This document shows positions 40,606 through 55,194 of a stretch of DNA of 64,000 nt, piece after piece. Both the position numbers and the translations under genes were made by a program. Position 1 is the stretch's first letter. Each line of letters starts with the position of its first letter. Below the pieces are notes generated by a model. It worked only from the letters and a program-made list of their open reading frames with translations, was not told the origin of the DNA and searched no databases. Location of the stretch: NCBI RefSeq assembly GCF_964204645.1, contig NC_134033.1:60001-124000 (forward strand). Direction: 5' to 3'. The stretch is from Tubulanus polymorphus. Taxonomy: Eukaryota > Nemertea > Palaeonemertea > Tubulaniformes > Tubulanidae.

Positions 40606-40809
40606 GAAATCAGTTCAATACGCCTTAACCCATCTTTTCAGATTGAATCCATCAACTTCAGAAGCATAAGTAGTCAGAAAATTCTTAATCTTTCAACCAA
40701 TCTATTAAAAATCAGTTCTGTACATCCTAACCCATCAATTAAGATAGAATTCATCATCTTTAGAACCATATTTAGCTAGAAAAATCTGTATCTTTCAACC
40801 CATCTACTC
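40606..40809 (+). repeat. Exemplar of F plus D-prime monomer pair (204 bp)
   Basis: Type F is marked by CCATCAACTTCAGAAGCATA and GTAGTCAGAAAATTCTTAATC, and ends CCAATCTATTA. The next monomer, D-prime, starts AAAATCAGTTCTGTACATCC and then follows type D. The pair is always in this order and is followed by type E. Copies seen include those near 466, 4849, 5972, 7502, 9032, 10660, 16270, 17390, 18920, 20960, 22497, 31890, 34640, 40650, 43400, 45950, 47177, 54119, 56840, 57140, 62344, 62652 and 63263. The pair is a convenient marker because it occurs about once per long higher-order unit. Confidence 0.92.
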
Positions 40810-43800
40810 GAAATAAGTTCAGTTTACCTTAACCTATCATTTCGGATCGAGTCTATCATCTTCAGAACCAAATGCAGCCAGAAAATTCTGATTCTTTCCA
40901 CCTATCTATTTTAAATCAGTTCAATACGCCTTTACTCATCTTTTCAGATTAAATCCATCATCTTTAGAACCAAAAGCAGCCAGAAAATTCTGTTTCTTTC
41001 CACCTATCTATTTGAAATCAGTTCAATACGCCTTTACTCATCTTTTCAGATTGAATCCATCATCTTCAGAACCAAAAGCAGCCAGAAAATTCTTATTCTT
41101 TCCACCTATCTATTTGATATCAGTTCAATACACCCAAACCCATCAATTAAGATAGAATTCATCATCTTTAGAACCATATTTAGCTAGAAAAATCTGTATC
41201 TTTCACTCGAAATAAGTTCAGTTTACCTTAACCTATCATTTCGGATCGAGTCTATCATCTTCAGAACCAAATGCAGCCAGAAAATTCTGTTTCTTTCCAC
41301 CTATCTATTTGAAATCAGTTCAATACGCCTTTACTCATCTTTTCAGATTGAATCCATCATCTTTAGAACCAAAAGCAGCCAGAAAATTCTGTTTCTTTCC
41401 ACCTATCTATTTGAAATCAGTTCAATACGCCTTTACTCATCTTTTCAGATTGAATCCATCATCTTCAGAACCAAAAGCAGCCAGAAAATTCTTATTCTTT
41501 CCACCTATCTATTTGATATCAGTTCAATACACCCAAACCCATCAATTAAGTTATAATTCATCATCTTTAGAACCATATTTAGCTAGAAAAATCTGTATCT
41601 TTCAACCCATCTACTCGAAATAAGTTCAGTTTACCTTAACCTATCATTTCGGATCGAGTCTATCATCTTCAGAACCAAATGCAGCCAGAAAATTCTGATT
41701 CTTTCCACCTATCTATTTTAAATCAGTTCAATACGCCTTTACTCATCTTTTCAGATTAAATCCATCATCTTTAGAACCAAATGCAGCCAGAAAATTCTGA
41801 TTCTTTCCACCTATCTATTTTAAATCAGTTCAATACGCCTTTACTCATCTTTTCAGATTGAATCCATCATCTTCAGAACCAAAAGCAGCCAGAAAATTCA
41901 TATTCTTTCCACCTATCTATTTGATATCAGTTCAATACACCCAAACCCATCAATTAAGATAGAATTCATCATCTTTAGAACCATATTTAGCTAGAAAAAT
42001 CTGTATCTTTCAACCCATCTACTCGAAATAAGTTCAGTTTACCTTAACCTATCATTTCGGATCGAGTCTATCATCTTCAGAACCAAATGCAGCCAGAAAA
42101 TTCTGATTCTTTCCACCTATCTATTTTAAATCAGTTCAATACGCCTTTACTCATCTTTTCAGATTGAATCCATCATCTTTAGAACCAAAAGCAGCCAGAA
42201 AATTCTGTTTCTTTCCACCTATCTATTTGAAATCAGTTCAATACGCCTTTACTCATCTTTTCAGATTGAATCCATCATCTTTAGAACCAAGAGCAGCCAG
42301 AAAATTCTGTTTCTTTCCACCTATCTATTTGAAATCAGTTCAATGCGCCTTAACCCATCTTTTCAGATTGATTCCATCATCTTCAGAACACAAAGCAGCC
42401 AGAAAATTCTTATTCTTTCCACCTATTTATTTTAAATCAGTTCAATAAGCCTTAACCCATCTTTTCAGATTGAATCCATCATCATCTTTAGAACCAAAAG
42501 CAGCCAGAAAATTCTGTTTCTTTCCACCTATCTATTTGAAATCAGTTCAATACGCCTTTACTCATCTTTTCAGATTGAATCCATCATCTTCAGAACCAAA
42601 AGCAGCCAGAAAATTCTTATTCTTTCCACCTATCTATTTGATATCAGTTCAATACACCCAAACCCATCAATTAAGATAGAATTCATCATCTTTAGAACCA
42701 TATTTAGCTAGAAAAATCTGTATCTTTCAACCCATCAACTCGAAATAAGTTCAGTTTACCTTAACCTATCATTTCGGATCGAGTCTATCATCTTCAGAAC
42801 CAAATGCAGCCAGAAAATTCTGATTCTTTCCACCTATCTATTTTAAATCAGTTCAATACGCCTTTACTCATCTTTTCAGATTGAATCCATCATCTTTAGA
42901 ACCAAAAGCAGCCAGAAAATTCTGTTTCTTTCCACCTATCTATTTGAAATCAGTTCAATACGCCTTTACTCATCTTTTCAGATTGAATCCATCATCTTTA
43001 GAACCAAAAGCAGCCAGAAAATTCTGTTTCTTTCCACCTATCTATTTGAAATCAGTTCAATACGCCTTTACTCATCTTTTCAGATTGAATCCATCATCTT
43101 CAGAACCAAAAGCAGCCAGAAAATTCTTATTCTTTCCACCTATCTATTTGATATCAGTTCAATACACCCAAACCCATCAATTAAGTTATAATTCATCATC
43201 TTTAGAACCATATTTAGCTAGAAAAGTCTGTATCTTTCAACCCATCTACTCGAAATAAGTTCAGTTTACCTTAACCTATCATTTCGGATCGAGTCTATCA
43301 TCTTCAGAACCAAATGCAGCCAGAAAATTCTGATTCTTTCCACCTATCTATTTGAAATCAGTTCAATACGCCTTAACCCATCTTTTCAGATTGAATCCAT
43401 CAACTTCAGAAGCATAAGTAGTCAGAAAATTCTTAATCTTTCAACCAATCTATTAAAAATCAGTTCTGTACATCCTAACCCATCAATTAAGATAGAATTC
43501 ATCATCTTTAGAACCATATTTAGCTAGAAAAATCTGTATCTTTCAACCCATCTACTCGAAATAAGTTCAGTTTACCTTAACCTATCATTTCGGATCGAGT
43601 CTATCATCTTCAGAACCAAATGCAGCCAGAAAATTCTGATTCTTTCCACCTATCTATTTTAAATCAGTTCAATACGCCTTTACTCATCTTTTCAGATTAA
43701 ATCCATCATCTTTAGAACCAAAAGCAGCCAGAAAATTCTGTTTCTTTCCACCTATCTATTTGAAATCAGTTCAATACGCCTTTACTCATCTTTTCAGATT

Positions 43801-45299
43801 GAATCCATCATCTTCAGAACCAAAAGCAGCCAGAAAATTCTTATTCTTTCCACCTATCTATTTGATATCAGTTCAATACACCCAAACCCATCAATTAAGA
43901 TAGAATTCATCATCTTTAGAACCATATTTAGCTAGAAAAATCTGTATCTTTCAACCCATCTACTCGAAATAAGTTCAGTTTACCTTAACCTATCATTTCG
44001 GATCGAGTCTATCATCTTCAGAACCAAATGCAGCCAGAAAATTCTGATTCTTTCCACCTATCTATTTGAAATCAGTTCAATACGCCTTTACTCATCTTTT
44101 CAGATTGAATCCATCATCTTTAGAACCAAAAGCAGCCAGAAAATTCTGTTTCTTTCCACCTATCTATTTGAAATCAGTTCAATAAGCCTTAACCCATCTT
44201 TTCACATTGATCCATCATCTTTAGAAACAAAAGCAGCCAGAAAATTCGGTTTCTTTCCACCTATCTATTTGAAATCAGTTCAATACGCCCTAACCCATCT
44301 TTTCAGATTGAATCCATCATCTTTAGAACCAAAAGAAGCCAGAAAAGTCTGTTTCTTTCCACCTATCTATTTGAAATCAGTTCAATACGCCTTTACTCAT
44401 CTTTTCAGATTGAATCCATCATCTTTAGAACCAAGAGCAGCCAGAAAATTCTGTTTCTTTCCACCTATCTATTTGAAATCAGTTCAATGCGCCTTAACCC
44501 ATCTTTTCAGATTGATTCCATCATCTTCAGAACCAAAAGCAGCCAGAAAATTCTTATTCTTTCCACCTATTTATTTGAAATCAGTTCAATAAGCCTTAAC
44601 CCATCTTTTCAGATTGAATCCATCATCATCTTTAGAACCAAAAGCAGCCAGAAAATTCTGTTTCTTTCCACCTATCTATTTGAAATCAGTTCAATACGCC
44701 TTTACTCATCTTTTCAGATTGAATCCATCATCTTCAGAACCAAAAGCAGCCAGAAAATTCTTATTCTTTCTTCCTATCTATTTGATATCAGTTCAATACA
44801 CCCAAACCCATCAATTAAGATAGAATTCATCATCTTTAGAACCATATTTAGCTAGAAAAATCTGTATCTTTCAACCCATCAACTCGAAATAAGTTCAGTT
44901 TACCTTAACCTATCATTTCGGATCGAGTCTATCATCTTCAGAACCAAATGCAGCCAGAAAATTCTGATTCTTTCCACCTATCTATTTGAAATCAGTTCAA
45001 TACGCCTTTACTCATCTTTTCAGATTGAATCCATCATCTTTAGAACCAAAAGCAGCCAGAAAATTCTGTTTCTTTCCACCTATCTATTTGAAATCAGTTC
45101 AATACGCCTTTACTCATCTTTTCAGATTGAATCCATCATCTTTAGAACCAAAAGCAGCCAGAAAATTCTGTTTCTTTCCACCTATCTATTTGAAATCAGT
45201 TCAATACGCCTTTACTCATCTTTTCAGATTGAATCCATCATCTTCAGAACCAAAAGCAGCCAGAAAATTCTTATTCTTTCCACCTATCTATTTGATATC

Positions 45300-47750
45300 A
45301 GTTCAATACACCCAAACCCATCAATTAAGTTATAATTCATCGTCTTTAGAACCATATTTAGCTAGAAAAATCTGTATCTTTCAACCCATCAACTCGAAAT
45401 AAGTTCAGTTTACCTTAACCTATCATTTCGGATCGAGTCTATCATCTTCAGAACCAAATGCAGCCAGAAAATTCTGATTCTTTCCACCTATCTATTTTAA
45501 ATCAGTTCAATACGCCTTTACTCATCTTTTCAGATTGAATCCATCATCTTTAGAACCAAAAGCAGCCAGAAAATTCTGTTTCTTTCCACCTATCTATTTG
45601 AAATCAGTTCAATACGCCTTTACTCATCTTTTCAGATTGAATCCATCATCTTCAGAACCAAAAGCAGCCAGAAAATTCTTATTCTTTCCACCTATCTATT
45701 TGATATCAGTTCAATACACCCAAACCCATCAATTAAGTTATAATTCATCATCTTTAGAACCATATTTAGCTAGAAAAATCTGTATCTTTCAACCCATCTA
45801 CTCGAAATAAGTTCAGTTTACCTTAACCTATCATTTCGGATCGAGTCTATCATCTTCAGAACCAAATGCAGCCAGAAAATTCTGATTCTTTCCACCTATC
45901 TATTTGAAATCAGTTCAATACGCCTTAACCCATCTTTTCAGATTGAATCCATCAACTTCAGAAGCATAAGTAGTCAGAAAATTCTTAATCTTTCAACCAA
46001 TCTATTAAAAATCAGTTCTGTACATCCTAACCCATCAATTAAGATAGAACTCATCATCTTTAGAACCATATTTAGCTAGAAAAATCTGTATCTTTCAACC
46101 CATCTACTCGAAATAAGTTCAGTTTACCTTAACCTATCATTTCGGATCGAGTCTATCATCTTCAGAACCAAATGCAGCCAGAAAATTCTGATTCTTTCCA
46201 CCTATCTATTTTAAATCAGTTCAATACGCCTTTACTCATCTTTTCAGATTAAATCCATCATCTTTAGAACCAAATGCAGCCAGAAAATTCTGATTCTTTC
46301 CACCTATCTATTTGAAATCAGTTCAATACGCCTTTACTCATCTTTTCAGATTGAATCCATCATCTTTAGAACCAAAAGCAGCCAGAAAATTCTGTTTCTT
46401 TCCACCTATCTATTTGAAATCAGTTCAATACGCCTTTACTCATCTTTTCAGATTGAATCCATCATCTTCAGAACCAAAAGCAGCCAGAAAATTCTTATTC
46501 TTTCCACCTATCTATTTGATATCAGTTCAATACACCCAAACCCATCAATTAAGTTATAATTCATCGTCTTTAGAACCATATTTAGCTAGAAAAATCTGTA
46601 TCTTTCAACCCATCAACTCGAAATAAGTTCAGTTTACCTTAACCTATCATTTCGGATCGAGTCTATCATCTTCAGAACCAAATGCAGCCAGAAAATTCTG
46701 ATTCTTTCCACCTATCTATTTTAAATCAGTTCAATACGCCTTTACTCATCTTTTCAGATTGAATCCATCATCTTTAGAACCAAAAGCAGCCAGAAAATTC
46801 TGTTTCTTTCCACCTATCTATTTGAAATCAGTTCAATACGCCTTTACTCATCTTTTCAGATTGAATCCATCATCTTCAGAACCAAAAGTAGCCAGAAAAT
46901 TCTTATTCTTTCCACCTATCTATTTGATATCAGTTCAATACACCCAAACCCATCAATTAAGTTATAATTCATCATCTTTAGAACCATATTTAGCTAGAAA
47001 AATCTGTATCTTTCAACCCATCTACTCGAAATAAGTTCAGTTTACCTTAACCTATCATTTCGGATCGAGTCTATCATCTTCAGAACCAAATGCAGCCAGA
47101 AAATTCTGATTCTTTCCACCTATCTATTTGAAATCAGTTCAATACGCCTTAACCCATCTTTTCAGATTGAATCCATCAACTTCAGAAGCATAAGTAGTCA
47201 GAAAATTCTTAATCTTTCAACCAATCTATTAAAAATCAGTTCTGTACATCCTAACCCATCAATTAAGATAGAATTCATCATCTTTAGAACCATATTTAGC
47301 TAGAAAAATCTGTATCTTTCAACCCATCTACTCGAAATAAGTTCAGTTTACCTTAACCTATCATTTCGGATCGAGTCTATCATCTTCAGAACCAAATGCA
47401 GCCAGAAAATTCTGATTCTTTCCACCTATCTATTTTAAATCAGTTCAATACGCCTTTACTCATCTTTTCAGATTAAATCCATCATCTTTAGAACCAAATG
47501 CAGCCAGAAAATTCTGATTCTTTCCACCTATCTATTTGAAATCAGTTCAATACGCCTTTACTCATCTTTTCAGATTGAATCCATCATCTTTAGAACCAAA
47601 AGCAGCCAGAAAATTCTGTTTCTTTCCACCTATCTATTTGAAATCAGTTCAATACGCCTTTACTCATCTTTTCAGATTGAATCCATCATCTTCAGAACCA
47701 AAAGCAGCCAGAAAATTCTTATTCTTTCCACCTATTTATTTTAAATCAGT
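45300..47750. repeat. 1224-bp (12-mer) higher-order repeat, about two units
   Basis: The start points 45535 and 46759, and 46312 and 47536, are each 1224 bp apart. The rare ATTCATCGTCTTTAG variant sits at 45342 and again at 46566, the same distance. The unit contains D-E pairs and one F plus D-prime pair. It overlaps the partial third unit of the 8.77-kb duplication, so the local amplification happened within or after that event. Confidence 0.85.
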
Positions 47751-50700
47751 TCAATAAGCCTTAACCCATCTTTTCAGATTGAATCCATCATCTTTAGAAC
47801 CAAAAGCAGCCAGAAAATTCTGTTTCTTTCCACCTATCTATTTGAAATCAGTTCAATAGGCCTTAACCCATCTTTTCACATTGATCCATCATCTTTAGAA
47901 ACAAAAGCAGCCAGAAAATTCGGTTTCTTTCCACCTATCTATTTGAAATCAGTTCAATACGCCCTAACCCATCTTTTCAGATTGAATCCATCATCTTCAG
48001 AACCGAAAGCAGCCAGAAAATTCTGATTCTTTCCACCTATCTATTTGAAATCAGTTCAATACGCCTTAACCCATCTTTTCACATTGATCCATCATCTTTA
48101 GAAACAAAAGCAGCCAGAAAATTCGGTTTCTTTCCACCTATCTATTTGAAATCAGTTCAATACGCCCTAACCCATCTTTTCAGATTGAATCCATCATCTT
48201 CAGAACCAAAAGCAGCCAGAAAATTCTGATTCTTTCCACCTATCTATTTTAAATCAGTTCAATAAGCCTTAACCCATCTTTTCAGATTGAATCCATCATC
48301 TTTAGAACCAAAAGCAGCCAGAAAAGTCTGTTTCTTTCCACCTATCTATTTGAAATCAGTTCAATACGCCTTTACTCATCTTTTCAGATTGAATCCATCA
48401 TCTTTAGAACCAAGAGCAGCCAGAAAATTCTGTTTCTTTCCACCTATCTATTTGAAATCAGTTCAATAAGCCTTAACCCATCTTTTCAGATTGATTCCAT
48501 CATCTTCAGAACCAAAAGCAGCCAGAAAATTCTTATTCTTTCCACCTATTTATTTTAAATCAGTTCAATACGCCCTAACCCATCTTTTCAGATTGAATCC
48601 ATCATCTTCAGAACCAAAAGCAGCCAGAAAATTCTGATTCTTTCCACCTATCTATTTTAAATCAGTTCAATAAGCCTTAACCCATCTTTTCAGATTGAAT
48701 CCATCATCTTTAGAACCAAAAGCAGCCAGAAAAGTCTGTTTCTTTCCACCTATCTATTTGAAATCAGTTCAATACGCCTTTACTCATCTTTTCAGATTGA
48801 ATCCATCATCTTTAGAACCAAGAGCAGCCAGAAAATTCTGTTTCTTTCCACCTATCTATTTGAAATCAGTTCAATAAGCCTTAACCCATCTTTTCAGATT
48901 GATTCCATCATCTTCAGAACCAAAAGCAGCCAGAAAATTCTTATTCTTTCCACCTATTTATTTTAAATCAGTTCAATAAGCCTTAACCCATCTTTTCAGA
49001 TTGAATCCATCATCATCTTTAGAACCAAAAGCAGCCAGAAAATTCTGTTTCTTTCCACCTATCTATTTTAAATCAGTTCAATACGCCTTTACTCATCTTT
49101 TCAGATTGAATCCATCATCTTCAGAACCAAAAGCAGCCAGAAAATTCTTATTCTTTCCACCTATCTATTTGATATCAGTTCAATACACCCAAACCCATCA
49201 ATTAAGATAGAATTCATCATCTTTAGAACCATATTTAGCTAGAAAAATCTGTATCTTTCAACCCATCAACTCGAAATAAGTTCAGTTTACCTTAACCTAT
49301 CATTTCGGATCGAGTCTATCATCTTCAGAACCAAATGCAGCCAGAAAATTCTGTTTCTTTCCACCTATCTATTTGAAATCAGTTCAATACGCCTTTACTC
49401 ATCTTTTCAGATTGAATCCATCATCTTCAGAACCAAAAGCAGCCAGAAAATTCTTATTCTTTCCACCTATTTATTTTAAATCAGTTCAATACGCCCTAAC
49501 CCATCTTTTCAGATTGAATCCATCATCTTCAGAACCAAAAGCAGCCAGAAAATTCTGATTCTTTCCACCTATCTATTTTAAATCAGTTCAATAAGCCTTA
49601 ACCCATCTTTTCAGATTGAATCCATCATCTTTAGAACCAAAAGCAGCCAGAAAAGTCTGTTTCTTTCCACCTATCTATTTGAAATCAGTTCAATACGCCT
49701 TTACTCATCTTTTCAGATTGAATCCATCATCTTTAGAACCAAGAGCAGCCAGAAAATTCTGTTTCTTTCCACCTATCTATTTGAAATCAGTTCAATAAGC
49801 CTTAACCCATTTTTTTAGATTGATTCCATCATCTTCAGAACCAAAAGCAGCCAGAAAATTCTTATTCTTTCCACCTATTTATTTTAAATCAGTTCAATAA
49901 GCCTTAACCCATCTTTTCAGATTGAATCTATCATCATCTTTAGAACCAAAAGCAGCCAGAAAATTCTGATTCTTTCAACCTATCTATTTTAAATCAGTTC
50001 AATACGCCTTTACTCATCTTTTCAGATTGAATCCATCATCTTCAGAACCAAAAGCAGCCACAAAATTCTTATTCTTTCCACCTATCTATTTGAAATCAGT
50101 TCAATACGACTTAACCCATCTTTTTAGATTGAATCCATCATCTTCAGAACCAAAAGCAGCCAGAAAATTCTTATTCTTTCCACCTATCTATTTGATATCA
50201 GTTCAATACACCCAAACCCATCAATTAAGATAGAATTCATCATCTTTAGAACCATATTTAGCTAGAAAAATCTGTATCTTTCAACCCATCTACTCGAAAT
50301 AAGTTCAGTTTACCTTAACCTATCATTTCGGATCGAGTCTATCATCTTCAGAACCAAATGCAGCCAGAAAATTCTGTTTCTTTCCACCTATCTATTTGAA
50401 ATCAGTTCAATACGCCTTTACTCATCTTTTCAGATTGAATCCATCATCTTTAGAACCAAAAGCAGCCAGAAAATTCTGTTTCTTTCCACCTATCTATTTG
50501 AAATCAGTTCAATACGCCTTTACTCATCTTTTCAGATTGAATCCATCATCTTTAGAACCAAAAGCAGCCAGAAAATTCTGTTTCTTTCCACCTATCTATT
50601 TGAAATCAGTTCAATACGCCTTTACTCATCTTTTCAGATTGAATCCATCATCTTCAGAACCAAAAGCAGCCAGAAAATTCTTATTCTTTCCACCTATCTA

Positions 50701-51750
50701 TTTGATATCAGTTCAATACACCCAAACCCATCAATTAAGTTATAATTCATCGTCTTTAGAACCATATTTAGCTAGAAAAATCTGTATCTTTCAACCCATC
50801 AACTCGAAATAAGTTCAGTTTACCTTAACCTATCATTTCGGATCGAGTCTATCATCTTCAGAACCAAATGCAGCCAGAAAATTCTGATTCTTTCCACCTA
50901 TCTATTTTAAATCAGTTCAATACGCCTTTACTCATCTTTTCAGATTGAATCCATCATCTTTAGAACCAAAAGCAGCCAGAAAATTCTGTTTCTTTCCACC
51001 TATCTATTTGAAATCAGTTCAATACGCCTTAACCCATCTTTTCACATTGATCCATCATCTTTAGAAACAAAAGCAGCCAGAAAATTCTTATTCTTTCCAC
51101 CTATTTATTTTAAATCAGTTCAATACGCCCTAACCCATCTTTTCAGATTGAATCCATCATCTTCAGAACCAAAAGCAGCCAGAAAATTCTGATTCTTTCC
51201 ACCTATCTATTTTAAATCAGTTCAATAAGCCTTAACCCATCTTTTCAGATTGAATCCATCATCTTTAGAACCAAAAGCAGCCAGAAAAGTCTGTTTCTTT
51301 CCACCTATCTATTTGAAATCAGTTCAATACGCCCTAACCCATCTTTTCAGATTGAATCCATCATCTTTAGAACCAAAAGCAGCCAGAAAAGTCTGTTTCT
51401 TTCCACCTATCTATTTGAAATCAGTTCAATACGCCTTTACTCATCTTTTCAGATTGAATCCATCATCTTTAGAACCAAAAGCAGCCAGAAAATTCTGTTT
51501 CTTTCCACCTATTTATTTTAAATCAGTTCAATAAGCCTTAACCCATCTTTTCAGATTGAATCCATCATCTTTAGAACCAAAAGCAGCCAGAAAATTCTGT
51601 TTCTTTCCACCTATCTATTTGAAATCAGTTCAATACGCCTTAACCCATCTTTTCACATTGATCCATCATCTTTAGAAACAAAAGCAGCCAGAAAATTCGG
51701 TTTCTTTCCACCTATCTATTTGAAATCAGTTCAATACGCCCTAACCCATC
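47750..51750. repeat. Shuffled zone with 408-bp and 921-bp periods
   Basis: From 48287 to about 48960 the array repeats at 408 bp. From about 48480 to 49040 it matches 49400 to 49960 at 921 bp (nine monomers plus a TCA triplet). Type G monomers occur near 47880, 48080, 51045 and 51660, mostly followed by monomers with ACGCCCTAACCC. Monomers with AGAAAAGTCTG and CCAAGAGCAGCC alternate. The order is a patchwork of short segments and not one stable unit. Confidence 0.8.
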
Positions 51751-53560
51751 TTTTCAGATTGATTCCATCATCTTCAGAACCAAAAGCAGCCAGAAAATTC
51801 TTATTCTTTCCACCTATTTATTTTAAATCAGTTCAATACGCCCTAACCCATCTTTTCAGATTGAATCCATCATCTTCAGAACCAAAAGCAGCCAGAAAAT
51901 TCTGATTCTTTCCACCTATCTATTTTAAATCAGTTCAATAAGCCTTAACCCATCTTTTCAGATTGAATCCATCATCTTTAGAACCAAAAGCAGCCAGAAA
52001 AGTCTGTTTCTTTCCACCTATCTATTTGAAATCAGTTCAATACGCCTTTACTCATCTTTTCAGATTGAATCCATCATCTTTAGAACCAAGAGCAGCCAGA
52101 AAATTCTGTTTCTTTCCACCTATCTATTTGAAATCAGTTCAATAAGCCTTAACCCATCTTTTCAGATTGATTCCATCATCTTCAGAACCAAAAGCAGCCA
52201 GAAAATTCTTATTCTTTCCACCTATTTATTTTAAATCAGTTCAATAAGCCTTAACCCATCTTTTCAGATTGAATCCATCATCATCTTTAGAACCAAAAGC
52301 AGCCAGAAAATTCTGTTTCTTTCCACCTATCTATTTGAAATCAGTTCAATACGCCTTTACTCATCTTTTCAGATTGAATCCATCATCTTCAGAACCAAAA
52401 GCAGCCAGAAAATTCTTATTCTTTCCACCTATCTATTTGATATCAGTTCAATACACCCAAACCCATCAATTAAGATAGAATTCATCATCTTTAGAACCAA
52501 ATTTAGCTAGAAAAATCTGTATCTTTCAACCCATCAACTCGAAATAAGTTCAGTTTACCTTAACCTATCATTTCGGATCGAGTCTATCATCTTCAGAACC
52601 AAATGCAGCCAGAAAATTCTGATTCTTTCCACCTATCTATTTGAAATCAGTTCAATACGCCTTTACTCATCTTTTCAGATTGATTCCATCATCTTCAGAA
52701 CCAAAAGCAGCCAGAAAATTCTTATTCTTTCCACCTATTTATTTTAAATCAGTTCAATACGCCCTAACCCATCTTTTCAGATTGAATCCATCATCTTCAG
52801 AACCAAAAGCAGCCAGAAAATTCTGATTCTTTCCACCTATCTATTTTAAATCAGTTCAATAAGCCTTAACCCATCTTTTCAGATTGAATCCATCATCTTT
52901 AGAACCAAAAGCAGCCAGAAAAGTCTGTTTCTTTCCACCTATCTATTTGAAATCAGTTCAATACGCCTTTACTCATCTTTTCAGATTGAATCCATCATCT
53001 TTAGAACCAAGAGCAGCCAGAAAATTCTGTTTCTTTCCACCTATCTATTTGAAATCAGTTCAATAAGCCTTAACCCATCTTTTCAGATTGATTCCATCAT
53101 CTTCAGAACCAAAAGCAGCCAGAAAATTCTTATTCTTTCCACCTATTTATTTTAAATCAGTTCAATAAGCCTTAACCCATCTTTTCAGATTGAATCCATC
53201 ATCATCTTTAGAACCAAAAGCAGCCAGAAAATTCTGTTTCTTTCCACCTATCTATTTGAAATCAGTTCAATACGCCTTTACTCATCTTTTCAGATTGAAT
53301 CCATCATCTTCAGAACCAAAAGCAGCCAGAAAATTCTTATTCTTTCCACCTATCTATTTGATATCAGTTCAATACACCCAAACCCATCAATTAAGATAGA
53401 ATTCATCATCTTTAGAACCAAATTTAGCTAGAAAAATCTGTATCTTTCAACCCATCAACTCGAAATAAGTTCAGTTTACCTTAACCTATCATTTCGGATC
53501 GAGTCTATCATCTTCAGAACCAAATGCAGCCAGAAAATTCTGATTCTTTCCACCTATCTA
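51750..53560. repeat. 921-bp higher-order repeat, two units
   Basis: Equivalent points are 51963 and 52884, and 52269 and 53190, 921 bp apart. The rare CCAAATTTAGCTAG form of type D occurs once per unit (near 52497 and 53418), which confirms recent duplication. The three bases beyond 918 come from the 105-bp type I monomer near 52283 and 53204. The period fails near 53560. Part of 49373-49930 is also present here at an offset of 3268 bp. Confidence 0.86.
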
Positions 53561-55093
53561 TTTTAAATCAGTTCAATACGCCTTTACTCATCTTTTCAGA
53601 TTGAATCCATCATCTTTAGAACCAAAAGCAGCCAGAAAATTCTGTTTCTTTCCACCTATCTATTTGAAATCAGTTCAATACGCCTTTACTCATCTTTTCA
53701 GATTGAATCCATCATCTTTAGAACCAAAAGCAGCCAGAAAATTCTGTTTCTTTCCACCTATCTATTTGAAATCAGTTCAATACGCCTTTACTTATCTTTT
53801 CAGATTGAATCCATCATCTTCAGAACCAAAAGCAGCCAGAAAATTCTTATTCTTTCCACCTATCTATTTGATATCAGTTCAATACACCCAAACCCATCAA
53901 TTAAGTTATAATTCATCATCTTTAGAACCATATTTAGCTAGAAAAATCTGTATCTTTCAACCCATCTACTCGAAATAAGTTCAGTTTACCTTAACCTATC
54001 ATTTCGGATCGAGTCTATCATCTTCAGAACCAAATGCAGCCAGAAAATTCTGATTCTTTCCACCTATCTATTTGAAATCAGTTCAATACGCCTTAACCCA
54101 TCTTTTCAGATTGAATCCATCAACTTCAGAAGCATAAGTAGTCAGAAAATTCTTAATCTTTCAACCAATCTATTAAAAATCAGTTCTGTACATCCTAACC
54201 CATCAATTAAGATAGAATTCATCATCTTTAGAACCATATTTAGCTAGAAAAATCTGTATCTTTCAACCCATCTACTCGAAATAAGTTCAGTTTACCTTAA
54301 CCTATCATTTCGGATCGAGTCTATCATCTTCAGAACCAAATGCAGCCAGAAAATTCTGATTCTTTCCACCTATCTATTTTAAATCAGTTCAATACGCCTT
54401 TACTCATCTTTTCAGATTAAATCCATCATCTTTAGAACCAAATGCAGCCAGAAAATTCTGATTCTTTCCACCTATCTATTTCAAATCAGTTCAATACGCC
54501 TTTACTCATCTTTTCAGATTGAATCCATCATCTTTAGAACCAAAAGCAGCCAGAAAATTCTGTTTCTTTCCACCTATCTATTTGAAATCAGTTCAATACG
54601 CCTTTACTCATCTTTTCAGATTGAATCCATCATCTTCAGAACCAAAAGCAGCCAGAAAATTCTTATTCTTTCCACCTATCTATTTGATATCAGTTCAATA
54701 CACCCAAACCCATCAATTAAGATAGAATTCATCATCTTTAGAACCATATTTAGCTAGAAAAATCTGTATCATTCAACCCATCTACTCGAAATAAGTTCAG
54801 TTTACCTTAACCTATCATTTCGGATCGAGTCTATCATCTTCAGAACCAAATGCAGCCAGAAAATTCTGTTTCTTTCCACCTATCTATTTGAAATCAGTTC
54901 AATACGCCTTTACTCATCTTTTCAGATTGAATCCATCATCTTTAGAACCAAAAGCAGCCAGAAAATTCTGTTTCTTTCCACCTATTTATTTTAAATCAGT
55001 TCAATAAGCCTTAACCCATCTTTTCAGATTGAATCCATCATCTTTAGAACCAAAAGCAGCCAGAAAATTCTGTTTCTTTCCACCTATCTATTT

Positions 55094-55194
55094 GAAATCA
55101 GTTCAATACGCCTTAACCCATCTTTTCACATTGATCCATCATCTTTAGAAACAAAAGCAGCCAGAAAATTCGGTTTCTTTCCACCTATCTATTT
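55094..55194 (+). repeat. Exemplar of short monomer type G (101 bp)
   Basis: Type G has CACATTGATCCATC in place of CAGATTGAATCCATC, a one-base deletion with a G-to-C change. It also has TTTAGAAACAAAAGC instead of TTTAGAACCAAAAGC, and usually TTCGGTTTC near the end. The monomer is therefore 101 bp and shifts the reading frame of any overlapping ORF. It is usually followed by a monomer with ACGCCCTAACCC. Other copies lie near 146, 350, 1061, 2187, 11978, 13003, 13612, 35440, 44210, 47880, 48080, 51045, 51660, 57650, 59280, 61010 and 63760. None was seen in the homogeneous 1530-bp and 918-bp domains. Confidence 0.9.

Larger units (their letters stand above)
37311..46075. repeat. Second large tandem duplication, unit 2 (about 8.77 kb)
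   Basis: This is the tandem partner of the preceding block. Variants peculiar to this unit include TTTTGAGATTG near 38594, CTATCAGTTCGG near 39920, GAAAAGTCTGTATC near 43223 and TTTCTTCCTATC near 44767. I found only about ten differences from unit 1 by eye, not an exhaustive count. A partial third unit runs on to about 47126; for example 37988 pairs with 46759 at 8771 bp. Shared rare variants include GATAGAACTCATC (37276 and 46047) and TTCATCGTCTTTAG (36571 and 45342). Confidence 0.9.
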
